NCBI RefSeq assembly: GCF_002160755.1
Contig: NZ_NFLE01000001.1
Span: forward strand, 286,671 to 350,670
Source: Lachnoclostridium sp. An14
GTDB lineage: Bacteria > Bacillota > Clostridia > Lachnospirales > Lachnospiraceae
DNA length: 64,000 bases
Direction of reading: 5' to 3'
The notes beneath the pieces are model-generated. The model worked only from the letters and a program-made list of their open reading frames with translations. It made no database searches and was not told where the DNA came from. The translations under genes were made by a program, and so were the position numbers. Every line of letters begins with the position of its first letter. Within the stretch, counting starts at the first letter, position 1. Below, in pieces: positions 23,684 through 32,431 of this stretch.

Positions 23684-24511
23684 TCAGCGCTCCAGGATGA
23701 CGATTCTGGTCCGCTCGCTGGCCGACTGCATGACGGTTTTCATCTCCGGCTCCGGGATGCAGATGCAGCCGCTGGAGCCGGGATAGCCATCGGTGGTGCA
23801 GTGGAGGAAAATGGCGGAGCCCAGGCCGGGGACAGCCTCCTCATTGTAGGTGAGGGAAAGGGCGTAGTTATAGTAAGGCGAGACCTCGATCAGGTGCTCC
23901 GCGGAGTCCCAGTCCTTTTCCACCTGGCCCGCGGTCACCATCCGGTTGTAGTGAGCGCTTTTCGGATCGTCCACCCAGTAATCCGCCTCCGTCACCTGAT
24001 GGTAAGAGAGAACGCAGCCGGGGTCCTCCAGAATGCCGAAGGCCTTGTTAAACTGATACACACCGCAGGGCGTTTTTTTGTCGCCCTCCCGCTTATCCTC
24101 CGTGCAGCCCTTTAAGCCCCACACGCCGGTGGTTTCAAAAATCTGGCTCCAGGTTCCGCTCTCCGCCCGGTAGTAGGCCGCACGGATAGAGGCACCGCCC
24201 TGGCCGCGGACCACCAGTACCTGATCCGCGTCCGCCACCAGGTCCGCGTTTTTAAGCACATCCCCATCGGGAAGGGATTCCTCCCCCTGGGCCGTCGCTC
24301 CGCCGCCTGAAAGGTTTTCTTCCCCCTGGGCCTGTCCGCCGCCGGAAAGGGCGTTTCCCTCCGTCTCCTGTCTCACGGTGCGGCCGTCCTCCGTCTTCAC
24401 CAGCTGGCCGCCGGGGCCTGCCGTCTCCGCTAGAGCCTCTGCCGCCATACCCATGGTCAAAAGCCCGGCTGCCAAACACGCTGCCAGGGCCATTCGTCTC
24501 CATTTCTTCAT
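23684..24511 (-). CDS. Secreted L,D-transpeptidase (YkuD fold)
   Basis: 275 residues. Signal peptide (MKKWRRMALAACLAAGLLTMGMAAEALA), then a Gly/Glu-rich linker with two near repeats (GGGQAQGEENLS; GGGATAQGEESLP), then the catalytic domain. Active-site region HCTTDGYPGSSGCICIPE gives the His...Gly-Ser-Ser-Gly-Cys form of the usual SHGC motif. Such enzymes cross-link peptidoglycan 3-3 or attach proteins to it; some DUF2778-like relatives are uncharacterised. Start 24511 chosen for the signal peptide; the frame continues upstream through the K1 repeat without a credible start. Confidence 0.85.
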   Translation of the reverse strand: MKKWRRMALAACLAAGLLTMGMAAEALAETAGPGGQLVKTEDGRTVRQETEGNALSGGGQAQGEENLSGGGATAQGEESLPDGDVLKNADLVADADQVLVVRGQGGASIRAAYYRAESGTWSQIFETTGVWGLKGCTEDKREGDKKTPCGVYQFNKAFGILEDPGCVLSYHQVTEADYWVDDPKSAHYNRMVTAGQVEKDWDSAEHLIEVSPYYNYALSLTYNEEAVPGLGSAIFLHCTTDGYPGSSGCICIPEPEMKTVMQSASERTRIVILER

Positions 24512-24838
24512 CCTTCTCACCTGTCCTCTCTCCCGTTTGTGTTTCTGTCCTTTATCATAGCACAGGCCTTCCACCCCGGTAAACAACAAAAGACCGTCAA
24601 ATTCCTTACGATTTACTATGAAAGCCCCGGATGACGCCGATATAGATGGGCGTGCGAGCACGCACAGATATATCGGCATCAGACGGGCAAGACGGTATGA
24701 GAAAGGAGGGCGCAGCCCGGATTTCGAATACCGCCGGCAGATGGCGGGAACGCCGTAGGCGTGGAGCCATCTGGCTTTCATGATTCGTGATGACCGCGTT
24801 AGCGGTCATGTCTGTTTTCCGCCAGTTTCCATCCGCCT
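24512..24838. other. Structured intergenic region holding repeat K1 and hairpins
   Basis: Next to the L,D-transpeptidase start a TATGAT -10-like box (minus strand, near 24555) follows a poor -35 (TTTACC). Then come GCCGATATA ... TATATCGGC (about 24639-24680) enclosing GCGTGC-GA-GCACGC, and the 73-bp K1 repeat. ATGAAAGCC near 24618 mirrors GGCTTTCAT near 24773, so the whole 24618-24812 stretch may be one folded element. Confidence 0.5.
24740..24812 (+). repeat. 73-bp repeat K1 (inverted partner at 28675-28747)
   Basis: Matches the reverse complement of 28675-28747 at 72 of 73 positions, with abrupt divergence on both sides. Internally it forms two hairpins: GATGGC/GCCATC with inner ACGCC-GTA-GGCGT, and ATGACCGC-GTTA-GCGGTCAT. 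Confidence 0.9.
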
Positions 24839-25945
24839 TTACAGCGCCGCGGACAGGCCTAAAAGCACCGCCAGAAATCCCAGGTTCCAGACGGTAAAGA
24901 CCGCCAGATACCTCCCCTTTTTCTCCGGAAAATGGACGGCGATCTGCTTGTAGGAAATCAGGCTGGCCATGGAGGCGATGAGGGTTCCCAGGCCGCCCAG
25001 ATTTGTGCCGATGATTAACTCCTGCCACTGGTCCGTAAACCCGGACAGCAGAAGGGCCGCAGGGACGTTGCTGATCACCTGGCTGGCCGCCACTGCCGCC
25101 AGACGCTCATTTCCCGCCAGCACACGCTCCAGAAACCGGCAGAAACCGGGCAGACGCCCCATATTGCCGATAAATATGAAGAAGGCGGCAAAGGTGAGCA
25201 AAAGCCCATAGTCCACCCTGGCAAGGAGGCCCCGCTGGTCCGCCAGCACTGCCAAAACCACCGCTGCCAGCAAAAGCTCCTCCCTCAGAAGGCCGGACAC
25301 CGTGAGCAGGCACAGGGCAAAGAGGGCCAGATAGAGGCCGAGCCGTTTCCCGTTCGGCGCCGGCGGACACTCCAGGGGACACTCCACCGTCCGGCCGGAA
25401 AAGGCAAACGCCAGCCCGCCGGCAAGCATCGCCGCCGACGCTGCCGCGTAGGGGGCCATCAGGGCCACAAAGGGGCCCATTCCCATGCCGGACAGAGCGT
25501 AGAGATACAGATTCTGAGGGTTTCCGATGGGAGTCAGCATACTCCCCAGGTTGGCGGCGATGGTCATCAGGACCACGGTAATGCACACCCGTTTTTCCAT
25601 GCCCGCCATCCCCAGCACCAGGACAGCGAAGGGGACGAAGGTCACCAGGGCCACGTCGTTGGTGATCACCATGCTGCAGACGAAACACAGGAACACCAGG
25701 CTGGCGGCCACTCCCCGCTCGCTGTGTACCTGCCGCAGGAGGGCCGCCCCCAAAAGGCGGAATACCCCCAGCTCCTGAAACCCAGCCATCACCGCCATCA
25801 GGCAGAATAAAAGCTCCAGGGTGCGGGTGTCAATGTAGCCCAGATACTCCCGGTCCGGCACTACGAAAAAGCAGGAAACTGCCGCCAGCAGGATGGCCGC
25901 GGACAGCACCGTCTCCTTTTTTACAAACTGTTTGATTCTTTCCAC
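24839..25945 (-). CDS. SLC13/ArsB-NhaD superfamily anion transporter
   Basis: 368 residues, about 10-11 membrane helices. Ion-transporter superfamily hairpins are visible in both halves: NDVALVTFVPFA then TPIGNPQNLYLY, and SNVPAALLLSGF then GTNLGGLGTLIASMASLISY. These fit sodium- or proton-coupled transport of a carboxylate or oxyanion; the substrate cannot be read from sequence. GTG start at 25945 behind GGGAGAG. Lies between the K1 repeat and repeat copy d, after the leuS terminator. Confidence 0.82.
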   Translation of the reverse strand: MERIKQFVKKETVLSAAILLAAVSCFFVVPDREYLGYIDTRTLELLFCLMAVMAGFQELGVFRLLGAALLRQVHSERGVAASLVFLCFVCSMVITNDVALVTFVPFAVLVLGMAGMEKRVCITVVLMTIAANLGSMLTPIGNPQNLYLYALSGMGMGPFVALMAPYAAASAAMLAGGLAFAFSGRTVECPLECPPAPNGKRLGLYLALFALCLLTVSGLLREELLLAAVVLAVLADQRGLLARVDYGLLLTFAAFFIFIGNMGRLPGFCRFLERVLAGNERLAAVAASQVISNVPAALLLSGFTDQWQELIIGTNLGGLGTLIASMASLISYKQIAVHFPEKKGRYLAVFTVWNLGFLAVLLGLSAAL

Positions 25946-25967
25946 GTTTTTCTCTCCCGTTTTTTAA

Positions 25968-26100
25968 AGTGTGCGCTTGGCGCACACTCGCGCCGGAGCG
26001 CGGCTGCGTAAACAGCCATATTCCTCTGCGCGGAGTGCGCCTCCCGCCGGAGGCTTTTGTGTCATAGGAAACACTGTTTCCTACGGCATAAAAAGTGTGC
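25968..26100 (-). repeat. Dispersed palindromic repeat, copy d (full length)
   Basis: Most complete copy. On the minus strand: ATAGGAAAC/GTTTCCTA palindrome (26065-26085 region), GCCTCC-GGCG-GGAGGC, GCGC...GCGC, GGCTG/CAGCC, CGCGC/GCGCG, and finally AGTGTGCGC-CAA-GCGCACACT (25968-25988). Six consecutive stem-loops. It lies 3' of the leuS terminator. Confidence 0.88.
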
Positions 26101-26122
26101 GCTTGTCTCACAGGAAACGCAG

Positions 26123-26161
26123 AAAAACAGCGGGCAGGCCATTTCTCCCGCACGCTGTTTT
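26123..26161 (-). terminator. Intrinsic terminator of leuS
   Basis: AAAACAGCG (26124-26132) pairs with CGCTGTTTT (26153-26161), with further GC pairs inside; minus-strand T-run at 26123-26127. Confidence 0.82.
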
Positions 26162-26179
26162 CCTTTCCTGAATGAACTT

Positions 26180-28591
26180 TTATCTGCAGACCAGGTTGAT
26201 GATCTTTCCGGGAACGTAGATCTCTTTTACGATGGTTCCCGTCATCTTGTCCGCCACCGCTGCCTTTCCGGCTGCCAGGGCGTCCTCCTTGGCCACATCC
26301 GCCGGCAGGCTCACCACCGCGCGGGTCTTTCCGTTCACCTGAACGGGGATCTCAATCTCGTCGTCCTTCATGGCCTCCTTGTCGCACTCCGGCCAGGACG
26401 CGTGGAATACGCTGTCCGTGCCGCCTAAGGCCTCCCACAGCTCTTCGCCCATGTGAGGCGCGAAGGGGGATAAGAGGATGACGAAGGTCTTTAAGGTCTC
26501 CTTGTCGATGCCGCCTTCCTGCTTGGCTAAGTCGATCAGCTTATTGTTGTACTCCATGAAACCGGACACGACGGTGTTTAAGCTGAACTGGTCAAACCGC
26601 TGCTCGATGTCAAACACCAGCTTGTGGCGCAGTTTCACCATTTCCTTCGTCTCCTTCACGTCCTTGTCCCGGTTGTCCATCACCAGGGAGTAGAACCGCT
26701 TTAAGAAACGGGCTACGCCCTCAATGCCTCTGTCGTCCCACTCCGCATCCAGCTCCGGCGGTCCCACAAAGAGCTCGTAGAGACGCAGGGCGTCGCAGCC
26801 GTAGTCTCTCACCAGATCGTCCGGGGAAACCACGTTGCCCTTGGACTTACTCATCTTGATGCCGTTCTTTCCGGTGATCATGCCCTGGTTAAACAGCTTG
26901 GTGAAGGGCTCGTCAAAGTCGATGACGCCGATGTCATAGAGGAACTTGGTGTAGAACCGGGAGTACAGCAGGTGCAGCACCGCGTGCTCTACGCCGCCGA
27001 TGTACATATCCACCGGCAGGTACTTGTCCGCCTTCTCTCTGGAAACCAGCTCCTTGTCGTTCTTGCTGTCCACGTAGCGGAGGAAGTACCAGGAGGAACC
27101 GGCCCACTGGGGCATGGTGTTGGTCTCCCGCTTTGCCGGGGAACCGCAGCAGGGACAGGTGGTGTTCACCCACCAGTCGATGTCCGCCAGGGGGGATTCT
27201 CCCGTTCCCGTAGGCTGGTATTTCTCCACCTCCGGAAGGGTCAAGGGGAGCTGGTCCTCCGGAACCGGCACGTTGCCGCACTTCGGGCAGTGGATGATCG
27301 GGATAGGCTCTCCCCAGTATCTCTGACGGGAGAACACCCAGTCACGGAGCTTGTAGTTCACCGTCTTTTTGCCCAGGCCTCTGGCCTCGATCATGGCCGG
27401 TGCCTCTTTCTTCAGCACAGAGCTTTCCATGCCGTTCCACTCGCCGGAGTTGATCATGGTGCCGCTTGCCTCTGTGTAGGCCTCCGTCATATTTTCAATT
27501 TCCTTTCCATCCTTGGCGATGACCTGGATGATGGGAAGGTCAAATTTCTTCGCGAACTCAAAGTCACGGTCGTCGTGGGCCGGTACGCACATGATGGCGC
27601 CGGTGCCGTAGTCCGCCAGCACGTAGTCAGACAGCCAGATCGGCACCTTCGCGCCGTTTAAGGGGTTGATGGCGTAGCTGCCGGTGAACACGCCGGTTTT
27701 TTCCTTGTCCTGGAGACGGTCTACGTTGGACTTCATGGACGCGTCGAAAATGTATTTCTCCACAGCCTCTCTCGTCTCGTCGGTGGCCAGGCTCTTTGCC
27801 AGGGCGTGCTCCGGGGCCAGTACCATGAAGGTAGCCCCGTAGAGGGTGTCGGGGCGGGTGGTGTAGACCGTGATCTTCTCCTCTCTGCCGTCGATGGGGA
27901 AATCCACCTCCGCGCCGTAGGATTTGCCGATCCACTCGCTCTGCATCTTCTTTACCTTTTCCGGCCAGTCTAATTTGTCCAGGTCGTTTAACAGGCGCTC
28001 CGCATAGTTAGTGATCTTTAACATCCACTGGCGCAGGTTCTTCTTCGTCACCGGGGTGCCGCAGCGCTCGCAGCAGCCGTTTACCACTTCCTCGTTGGCA
28101 AGGCCGGTCTTACAGGACGGGCACCAGTTGATGGGGAATTCCTTCTCGTAGGCCAGGCCCTTTTTAAACATCTGGACGAAAATCCACTGGGTCCATTTGT
28201 AGAAACCGGGATCGGTGGTATTTACTTCCATATCCCAGTCGTAGATGGCCGCGATCTGGTTGATCTGGCGCTTGATGTTCTTTACGTTCTCCGCCGTGGA
28301 GATAGCCGGGTGAACGCCCATCTTGATGGCGTAGTTCTCAGCCGGAAGGCCGAAGGCGTCCCATCCCATGGGATGGATCACATATTTTCCTTTTAAAAGC
28401 TGATAACGGCTCCAGGCGTCGGAGATCACGTAGCCTCTCCAGTGTCCTACGTGCAGTCCGCTGCCGGACGGATAGGGAAACATATCCAGGCAGTAATATT
28501 TCTCCTTTTTGCCGTCGTTTACATTGATCGGGTGCTTTGCCCAGTTCTCACGCCATTTTTTCTCAATGGCCGTGTGATTGTACTGTGCCAT
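26180..28591 (-). CDS. leuS: Leucyl-tRNA synthetase
   Basis: Charges tRNA(Leu). 803 residues, normal bacterial length. Class I motifs: HVGH (47-50) in FPYPSGSGLHVGHWRGY, and KMSKSKGN near residue 577. Editing (CP1) domain includes TTRPDTLYGATF; zinc Cys pairs CPSCKTG, CERCG, CPKCG and CPCCG are present. SD AGGAGG, 7-8 nt from the ATG. Regulated by the T-box leader at 28822-29083, but 230 nt of repeat sequence (K2 plus copy e) lies between the T-box terminator and the gene. Confidence 0.98.
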   Translation of the reverse strand: MAQYNHTAIEKKWRENWAKHPINVNDGKKEKYYCLDMFPYPSGSGLHVGHWRGYVISDAWSRYQLLKGKYVIHPMGWDAFGLPAENYAIKMGVHPAISTAENVKNIKRQINQIAAIYDWDMEVNTTDPGFYKWTQWIFVQMFKKGLAYEKEFPINWCPSCKTGLANEEVVNGCCERCGTPVTKKNLRQWMLKITNYAERLLNDLDKLDWPEKVKKMQSEWIGKSYGAEVDFPIDGREEKITVYTTRPDTLYGATFMVLAPEHALAKSLATDETREAVEKYIFDASMKSNVDRLQDKEKTGVFTGSYAINPLNGAKVPIWLSDYVLADYGTGAIMCVPAHDDRDFEFAKKFDLPIIQVIAKDGKEIENMTEAYTEASGTMINSGEWNGMESSVLKKEAPAMIEARGLGKKTVNYKLRDWVFSRQRYWGEPIPIIHCPKCGNVPVPEDQLPLTLPEVEKYQPTGTGESPLADIDWWVNTTCPCCGSPAKRETNTMPQWAGSSWYFLRYVDSKNDKELVSREKADKYLPVDMYIGGVEHAVLHLLYSRFYTKFLYDIGVIDFDEPFTKLFNQGMITGKNGIKMSKSKGNVVSPDDLVRDYGCDALRLYELFVGPPELDAEWDDRGIEGVARFLKRFYSLVMDNRDKDVKETKEMVKLRHKLVFDIEQRFDQFSLNTVVSGFMEYNNKLIDLAKQEGGIDKETLKTFVILLSPFAPHMGEELWEALGGTDSVFHASWPECDKEAMKDDEIEIPVQVNGKTRAVVSLPADVAKEDALAAGKAAVADKMTGTIVKEIYVPGKIINLVCR

Positions 28592-28674
28592 GACAGTTCC
28601 TCCTTTTTGGTGGTTTCTTGGTGCTCTGACAGACGGCGGCAGGACAGATGTTCTGGCTTTTATTTCACAAAACG

Positions 28675-28747
28675 GACATGACCGCTAACGCGGTCATCAC
28701 GAATTATGAAAGCCAGATGGCTCCACGCCTACGGCGTTCCCGCCATC
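28675..28747 (-). repeat. 73-bp repeat K2 (inverted partner of K1), fused to repeat copy e
   Basis: Differs from K1 at one base. On the minus strand it follows repeat copy e without a gap, so K can act as one module of the larger repeat. It lies in the leuS leader, 84 nt before the start codon. Confidence 0.9.
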
Positions 28748-28820
28748 TTCCTCTGCGCGAAGTGCGCCTCCCGCCGGAGGCTTTTATGTCATAGGAAACG
28801 CAGTTTCCTATGACATAAAA
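28748..28820 (-). repeat. Dispersed palindromic repeat, copy e
   Basis: Perfect 18-bp palindrome: 28782-28799 (ending ATAGGAAAC), loop GCA, 28803-28820. Then GCCTCCGGCGGGAGGC and GCGCACTTCGCGCAGAGGAA on the minus strand, running into K2. It begins at the T-run of the T-box terminator. Confidence 0.9.
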
Positions 28821-28821
28821 A

Positions 28822-29083
28822 AGCCCTGCGCCTCTATCATTTCTGTATAGAGACGCAAGACCATTCTTCTCACGCGGTACCACTCTATTTCACACGCCTG
28901 TCCGTGTGCTCCTCGTCGTCCCGGTAACGGCGGGCAGCCGGCCGTTCCTACTGGGATCCCCTGATCCGTTGGGAAGGCTACTCAAGGGCCAGTTCACCAC
29001 GTTCACGCAACCGCCTTTCACCGGCCGGCGGCTCTCTGATGCGCTGTAGATGGCTACTACTCCCTGTCACAGTATTTGCGCTA
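28822..29083 (-). ncRNA. T-box leader (tRNA(Leu)-sensing) upstream of leuS
   Basis: Minus strand: a Stem I region containing AGAGAG..., the T-box sequence AGAGTGGTACCGCG (28873-28886) and a terminator TTGCGTCTCTAT/ATAGAGGCGCAG followed by TTTTTT (28822-28860). A specifier CUU (Leu, 28984-28986) followed by GAG fits leuS. The UGGU in the T-box bulge pairs with ACCA, matching the A discriminator of tRNA(Leu). Uncharged tRNA(Leu) should favour the antiterminator and leuS expression. Confidence 0.9.
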
Positions 29084-29089
29084 GACCTT

Positions 29090-29118
29090 AATTTAGCACA
29101 CTTGGCTTTTTCTGTCAA
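29090..29118 (-). promoter_or_regulatory. Promoter of the leuS T-box transcript
   Basis: TTGACA (29113-29118), 17-nt spacer, TAAATT (29090-29095). The -35 box overlaps the stop codon of the upstream P-type ATPase gene (29115-29117). Confidence 0.8.
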
Positions 29119-31055
29119 CCGTTGTTTTCTGCCTTTTTCCACGGTTCTTTCCCGCTCCAGCTCAAAAGGCGGGCAGAATTTAGGATCACCAGCACGGAAC
29201 CGGCGTTGTGTACCAGGGCGCCCACCACCGGATTTAAAACGCCAGTAGCGGCAAGCACAATGGCAATCCCGTTGAGCGTCATGGAGAAAGCCATGTTGCA
29301 TTTGATGGTGACCATCATCCGTCTGGCCAGCAGAAGGAGGTGGGGCAGCTCCCTGATGTTGTCGTTTATGAGGGCGATGTCGGCAGCGTCCACGGCAATA
29401 TCGCTTCCGATCCCGCCCATGGCAATTCCCACGTGCGCCTTCCGCAGGGCGGGGGCATCGTTGATCCCGTCTCCCACCATGCACACAGGATTTCCCGCCT
29501 GCTGGCTGGTCTCAATATAGTTCAGTTTATCCTCCGGCAGACAGCCGGCATACACTTTGGTAAGTCCCAGCTTTCCGGCGATATGGCTGGCAGCGCTTTC
29601 GTGGTCTCCGGTCAGGAGAACCGGCTCCGCCCCCGCCTCCCGGATCTCATAAACCGTTTCCGGGGCATCCGCCCGCAAGGTATCCGATAAAGCGGCCAGA
29701 CCGGTCCCTTTCCCGTCCACTGCTATATAAATCACAGTGCAGCCCTGTTTTCGGTACGTCTCTGCCCTCCGTTTCCCCTCCTCCGGAAACAGAATTTGCC
29801 GTTCCTCCATCAGGGCCGCGTTTCCCGCCAGGATTTCACGACCCCGGATGCAGGCCGACACTCCCCGGCCTGGAACCATTTGAAAGGCCTCCGGCCGGAA
29901 AACGGACGCCCGGCTCTCCTCGTTCCCATTCTGGCCTTCCCGTTCACCGGCGATGCGTTCCCGCTCCCAGCCCCGGACCACCGCCCGCCCCACAGGATGT
30001 TCCGAGCGGGACTCCGCCCCAGCCAGGAGGGCAAACAGCTCCTCCCTCGTCCATTCTGCCTCCAGGCTCTCCACTGCCGTTACCTCCAGGGTTCCATGGG
30101 TCAGGGTTCCCGTCTTGTCAAAGGTGACTACGGACACGGAGGCAAGCCGCTCCAGAGCGTCCCCCTCCCGCACCAGACAGCCATGCCTGGAGGCGTTCCC
30201 GATGGCGGCCATGATCGCCGTGGGCGTTGCCAGCACCAGGGCGCAGGGGCAAAACACCACCAGAATGGTCACTGCCCGGATGAACTGTCCGCTCACCAGC
30301 CAGGTGAGAACTGCCGCCGTCAACGCCGTCACCACAATCCAGGTGGCCCAACGGTCAGCGATCCCCACGATTTTCGCCTTTCCGGCGTCTGCGGACTGCA
30401 CCAGGCGGATCATCCGCTGGATGGAGCTGTCCTCTCCCACCTTCACCGCTTTCATGTCAAAGGCGCCAAACTGATTTACCGTTCCGCTGGAGACCTCGTC
30501 CCCCGCCCCCTTATCCACCGGCAGAGACTCTCCTGTCATTACCGACTGATCCACCGACGTCTGCCCCGCAAGGATCACGCCGTCCACAGGGATCGTCTCC
30601 CCCGGCAGCACCCGCAGCACATCCCCCGCGTTCACCTGTTCCGCGGGAATGACCGTTTCCGTTTCCCCCTTCAGCCGTCTGGCTGTCCTGGGAGTCAGGT
30701 GTACCAGCCGTTCAATCCCGGCCCTGGCTCTGGCCACCGTCACATCCTCCAAAAGGGCTCCTAACTGCATGATAAAGGCTACCTCCCCGGCGGCAAAGTC
30801 CTCCCCGATCAAAACAGAGGCCACCAGTGCGATGGACACCAGCACATCCGCCTTGATGTCGAAGGCCGTCACCAGCCCGATCACCGCCTCCAACAGGATG
30901 GGCAGACCGCAAAGCAGGATGGCGGCCCAGGCGGGATCCAGGCCAAAAAAACGGAAATGGGCCATACTGGCTGCCAGGGCTGCTCCGGAAACCGCCAGAA
31001 AGACCACATCCCGTTTCCTTCCTCCCCACTCCAAAATGCGCTCCAACCATTTCAT
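29115..31055 (-). CDS. Heavy-metal translocating P-type (P1B) ATPase
   Basis: Exports a soft or transition metal at ATP cost. 646 residues with no N-terminal metal-binding (HMA) domain. Motifs: TGES (around 180), metal-site [10 protein letters not shown] in membrane helix 6, phosphorylation [15 protein letters not shown], and [10 protein letters not shown]. The last helices read [16 protein letters not shown]; this is neither the MSST of copper pumps nor the DKG of typical Zn/Cd pumps, so the metal is open. SD GGAGG 8 nt before the ATG. Transcribed from a CsoR-type operator/promoter and adjacent to the csoR-like gene. Confidence 0.93.
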   Translation of the reverse strand: MKWLERILEWGGRKRDVVFLAVSGAALAASMAHFRFFGLDPAWAAILLCGLPILLEAVIGLVTAFDIKADVLVSIALVASVLIGEDFAAGEVAFIMQLGALLEDVTVARARAGIERLVHLTPRTARRLKGETETVIPAEQVNAGDVLRVLPGETIPVDGVILAGQTSVDQSVMTGESLPVDKGAGDEVSSGTVNQFGAFDMKAVKVGEDSSIQRMIRLVQSADAGKAKIVGIADRWATWIVVTALTAAVLTWLVSGQFIRAVTILVVFCPCALVLATPTAIMAAIGNASRHGCLVREGDALERLASVSVVTFDKTGTLTHGTLEVTAVESLEAEWTREELFALLAGAESRSEHPVGRAVVRGWERERIAGEREGQNGNEESRASVFRPEAFQMVPGRGVSACIRGREILAGNAALMEERQILFPEEGKRRAETYRKQGCTVIYIAVDGKGTGLAALSDTLRADAPETVYEIREAGAEPVLLTGDHESAASHIAGKLGLTKVYAGCLPEDKLNYIETSQQAGNPVCMVGDGINDAPALRKAHVGIAMGGIGSDIAVDAADIALINDNIRELPHLLLLARRMMVTIKCNMAFSMTLNGIAIVLAATGVLNPVVGALVHNAGSVLVILNSARLLSWSGKEPWKKAENNG

Positions 31056-31076
31056 ATTTTGTTCCTCCTTTTCCTT

Positions 31077-31128
31077 TATACCTATATAGGTATAAGTATA
31101 CTATACCTATAGGGGTATAAGTTGTCAA
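31077..31128 (-). promoter_or_regulatory. Metal-pump promoter with two CsoR-type operators
   Basis: TTGACA (31123-31128), 17 nt, TATAGT (31100-31105). One operator-like palindrome TATACCTATAGGGGTATA (31102-31119) fills the spacer and overlaps the -10; a second, TATACCTATATAGGTATA (31077-31094), lies just downstream. Both match the TACCC/GGGTA form of CsoR sites. Confidence 0.82.
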
Positions 31129-31238
31129 GAGAAACTGAAGGTTTGCAGCGCATTCACGGAAACGGAAACTGTGGGGCTGTCTGCGCCGGCAGCTGTCTTC
31201 CTCTGTGGGAGTCCCTCTCCGCTGAAGGCGTTTCAATG

Positions 31239-31386
31239 GGAAACACCGTTTTTTATAAAAAGTGGGCGCAGCAGCACACACTCGCGCCGGAGCGCGGCTG
31301 TGCCGGCAGCCAGTTTCCTCTGCGCGGAATGCGTCTCCCGCCGGAGGCGTTTGCGTCATAGGGGGCGCAGTTTCCTACTATAACAC
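31239..31386 (-). repeat. Dispersed palindromic repeat, copy f
   Basis: On the minus strand: degraded palindrome (CTATGACGC..., GCGCAGTTTCCTA on plus), GCCTCCGGCGGGAGACGC, GCGCATTCCGCGCAGAGGAA, CTGGCTGCCGGCACAGCC, GCGCTCCGGCGCG. A second partial core (GGGAAACACCGTTTTTTATA) sits at 31239-31257. Follows the csoR-like gene's terminator. Confidence 0.82.
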
Positions 31387-31392
31387 AAAAAA

Positions 31393-31414
31393 ACCAGCCC
31401 TCAAAAGGACTGGT
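31393..31414 (-). terminator. Intrinsic terminator of the CsoR-family gene
   Basis: Minus strand ACCAGTCCT-TTTG-AGGGCTGGT followed by TTTTTT (31386-31392). It starts about 20 nt after the stop codon. Confidence 0.85.
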
Positions 31415-31434
31415 CCCTGTATCCTGCCTCTGGT

Positions 31435-31710
31435 TCAGTGCATATTGGCAAATCGCTCCACCGCTTTCGTGAAATTCGCGATGGTTTTATCCGCATCCCC
31501 GTGCTCAATGCCGTCCCGCACGCAGTGCTTGATATGACCTTCCAGCACCACCTGTCCCGCTTTGTGAAGGGCGGACTTGGCGGCGTTGATCTGGGAGAGG
31601 ATGTCCTCACAGGGAACGTCCTCGTCAATCATGCGGTCAATCGCCTGTACCTGGCCTATGATTTTTTTCAACCGCCTGTGCAGATTGTCTGAATCCATAC
31701 ATTGTCTCAT
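31435..31710 (-). CDS. CsoR/RcnR (DUF156) family metal-sensing repressor
   Basis: 91 residues, all-helical. The copper-sensor fingerprint is complete: Cys34, His59 and Cys63 (VPCEDI; GHIKHC), equivalent to Cys36/His61/Cys65 of CsoR. In the family metal binding releases DNA. Start 31710 has GGAGG 7 nt upstream; the long in-frame extension is noise. A matching operator, ATACCCACATGGGTAT, lies directly upstream (31727-31742), and two more control the P-type ATPase gene. Confidence 0.92.
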   Translation of the reverse strand: MRQCMDSDNLHRRLKKIIGQVQAIDRMIDEDVPCEDILSQINAAKSALHKAGQVVLEGHIKHCVRDGIEHGDADKTIANFTKAVERFANMH

Positions 31711-31726
31711 GTGATCGCCTCCTCGT

Positions 31727-31742
31727 ATACCCACATGGGTAT
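31727..31742 (-). promoter_or_regulatory. CsoR-type operator upstream of the repressor gene
   Basis: Perfect palindrome ATACCCAC-ATGGGTAT form (7-bp arms ATACCCA and TGGGTAT), 16 nt before the start codon. Autoregulation of the repressor is expected. Confidence 0.8.
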
Positions 31743-31865
31743 GCCTGCCGTCTATTTTCCGCCATTTTTGTCCGTTTGTCAAGTGGGCGCGGACAGGCCG
31801 CCGGCATCCGCGGAAAAATTCCTGTCCTTTCCGCCAAAACAGGCTCCGCCAGCCTCTTTTGCCCT

Positions 31866-32342
31866 CTAGCCTCTCTCCCGCCAGCTGCACAGCGCCCACA
31901 CCGCCAGCCCGCGGCCGGCAAAGCAGGCGGCTGTCTCCGACAGGGAAAACATTTCCGCGCCAAAGGCGGAGGAAAGGCCCATCCCCAAAGCCGCCGCGCA
32001 CATGATTAAAAGGTAGGCGGTCTCAAATTCCTGGGACATATGGCGTTTTTGCAGAAGCACCAGGGCGTAGCGCAGGCAGACGATCTCAAGCAGCAAAAGC
32101 ACTGCCCCCACCGCCGTGGTCATCCGCTCCTCCAGTATCCCGTGCAGCCCCGCTAAAATCACCAGGCCCGCCATGGCCCCGTGGGCCCAGGGAGAGGTCC
32201 GTCCCTCCTCCCGCTCCAGCCCCGCGATCCCCATCACAAACAGGACGTAGCCGGGAAGGGTGAGAAATTCCCGTCCCCCAATGGCAGTCTGTGCCGTCAC
32301 CAGCAGCAGCCCCGCCAAAATTTTGATCCTGTTTCCGTCCAT
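31866..32342 (-). CDS. Hypothetical membrane protein
   Basis: 158 residues with about five hydrophobic segments and short charged loops (LEREEGRTSPW; LLQKRHMSQEFE). No family recognised. Start at 32342 has GGAGG 6 nt upstream; the ATG at 32363 has none. It sits between fruK and the csoR-like gene on the same strand without an obvious terminator, so it could be read with either. Confidence 0.65.
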   Translation of the reverse strand: MDGNRIKILAGLLLVTAQTAIGGREFLTLPGYVLFVMGIAGLEREEGRTSPWAHGAMAGLVILAGLHGILEERMTTAVGAVLLLLEIVCLRYALVLLQKRHMSQEFETAYLLIMCAAALGMGLSSAFGAEMFSLSETAACFAGRGLAVWALCSWRERG

Positions 32343-32431
32343 ATTCCGCCTCCTTCCAGCCATCCTCCCTCATCCTGCTCTCAGTATAGCATGGAGGGAG
32401 GCGGAACGTCTTTTCGATTTCCTTACGGTTT

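Noticed and set aside
24512..24781. N-terminal extension of the L,D-transpeptidase
   Set aside because: It is translated repeat K1 and hairpin sequence; a proper signal peptide begins at 24511.
24740..28747. Composite transposon bounded by the 73-bp inverted repeats
   Set aside because: The enclosed genes include essential leuS and there is no transposase or target-site duplication; the copies are better seen as separate repeat insertions.
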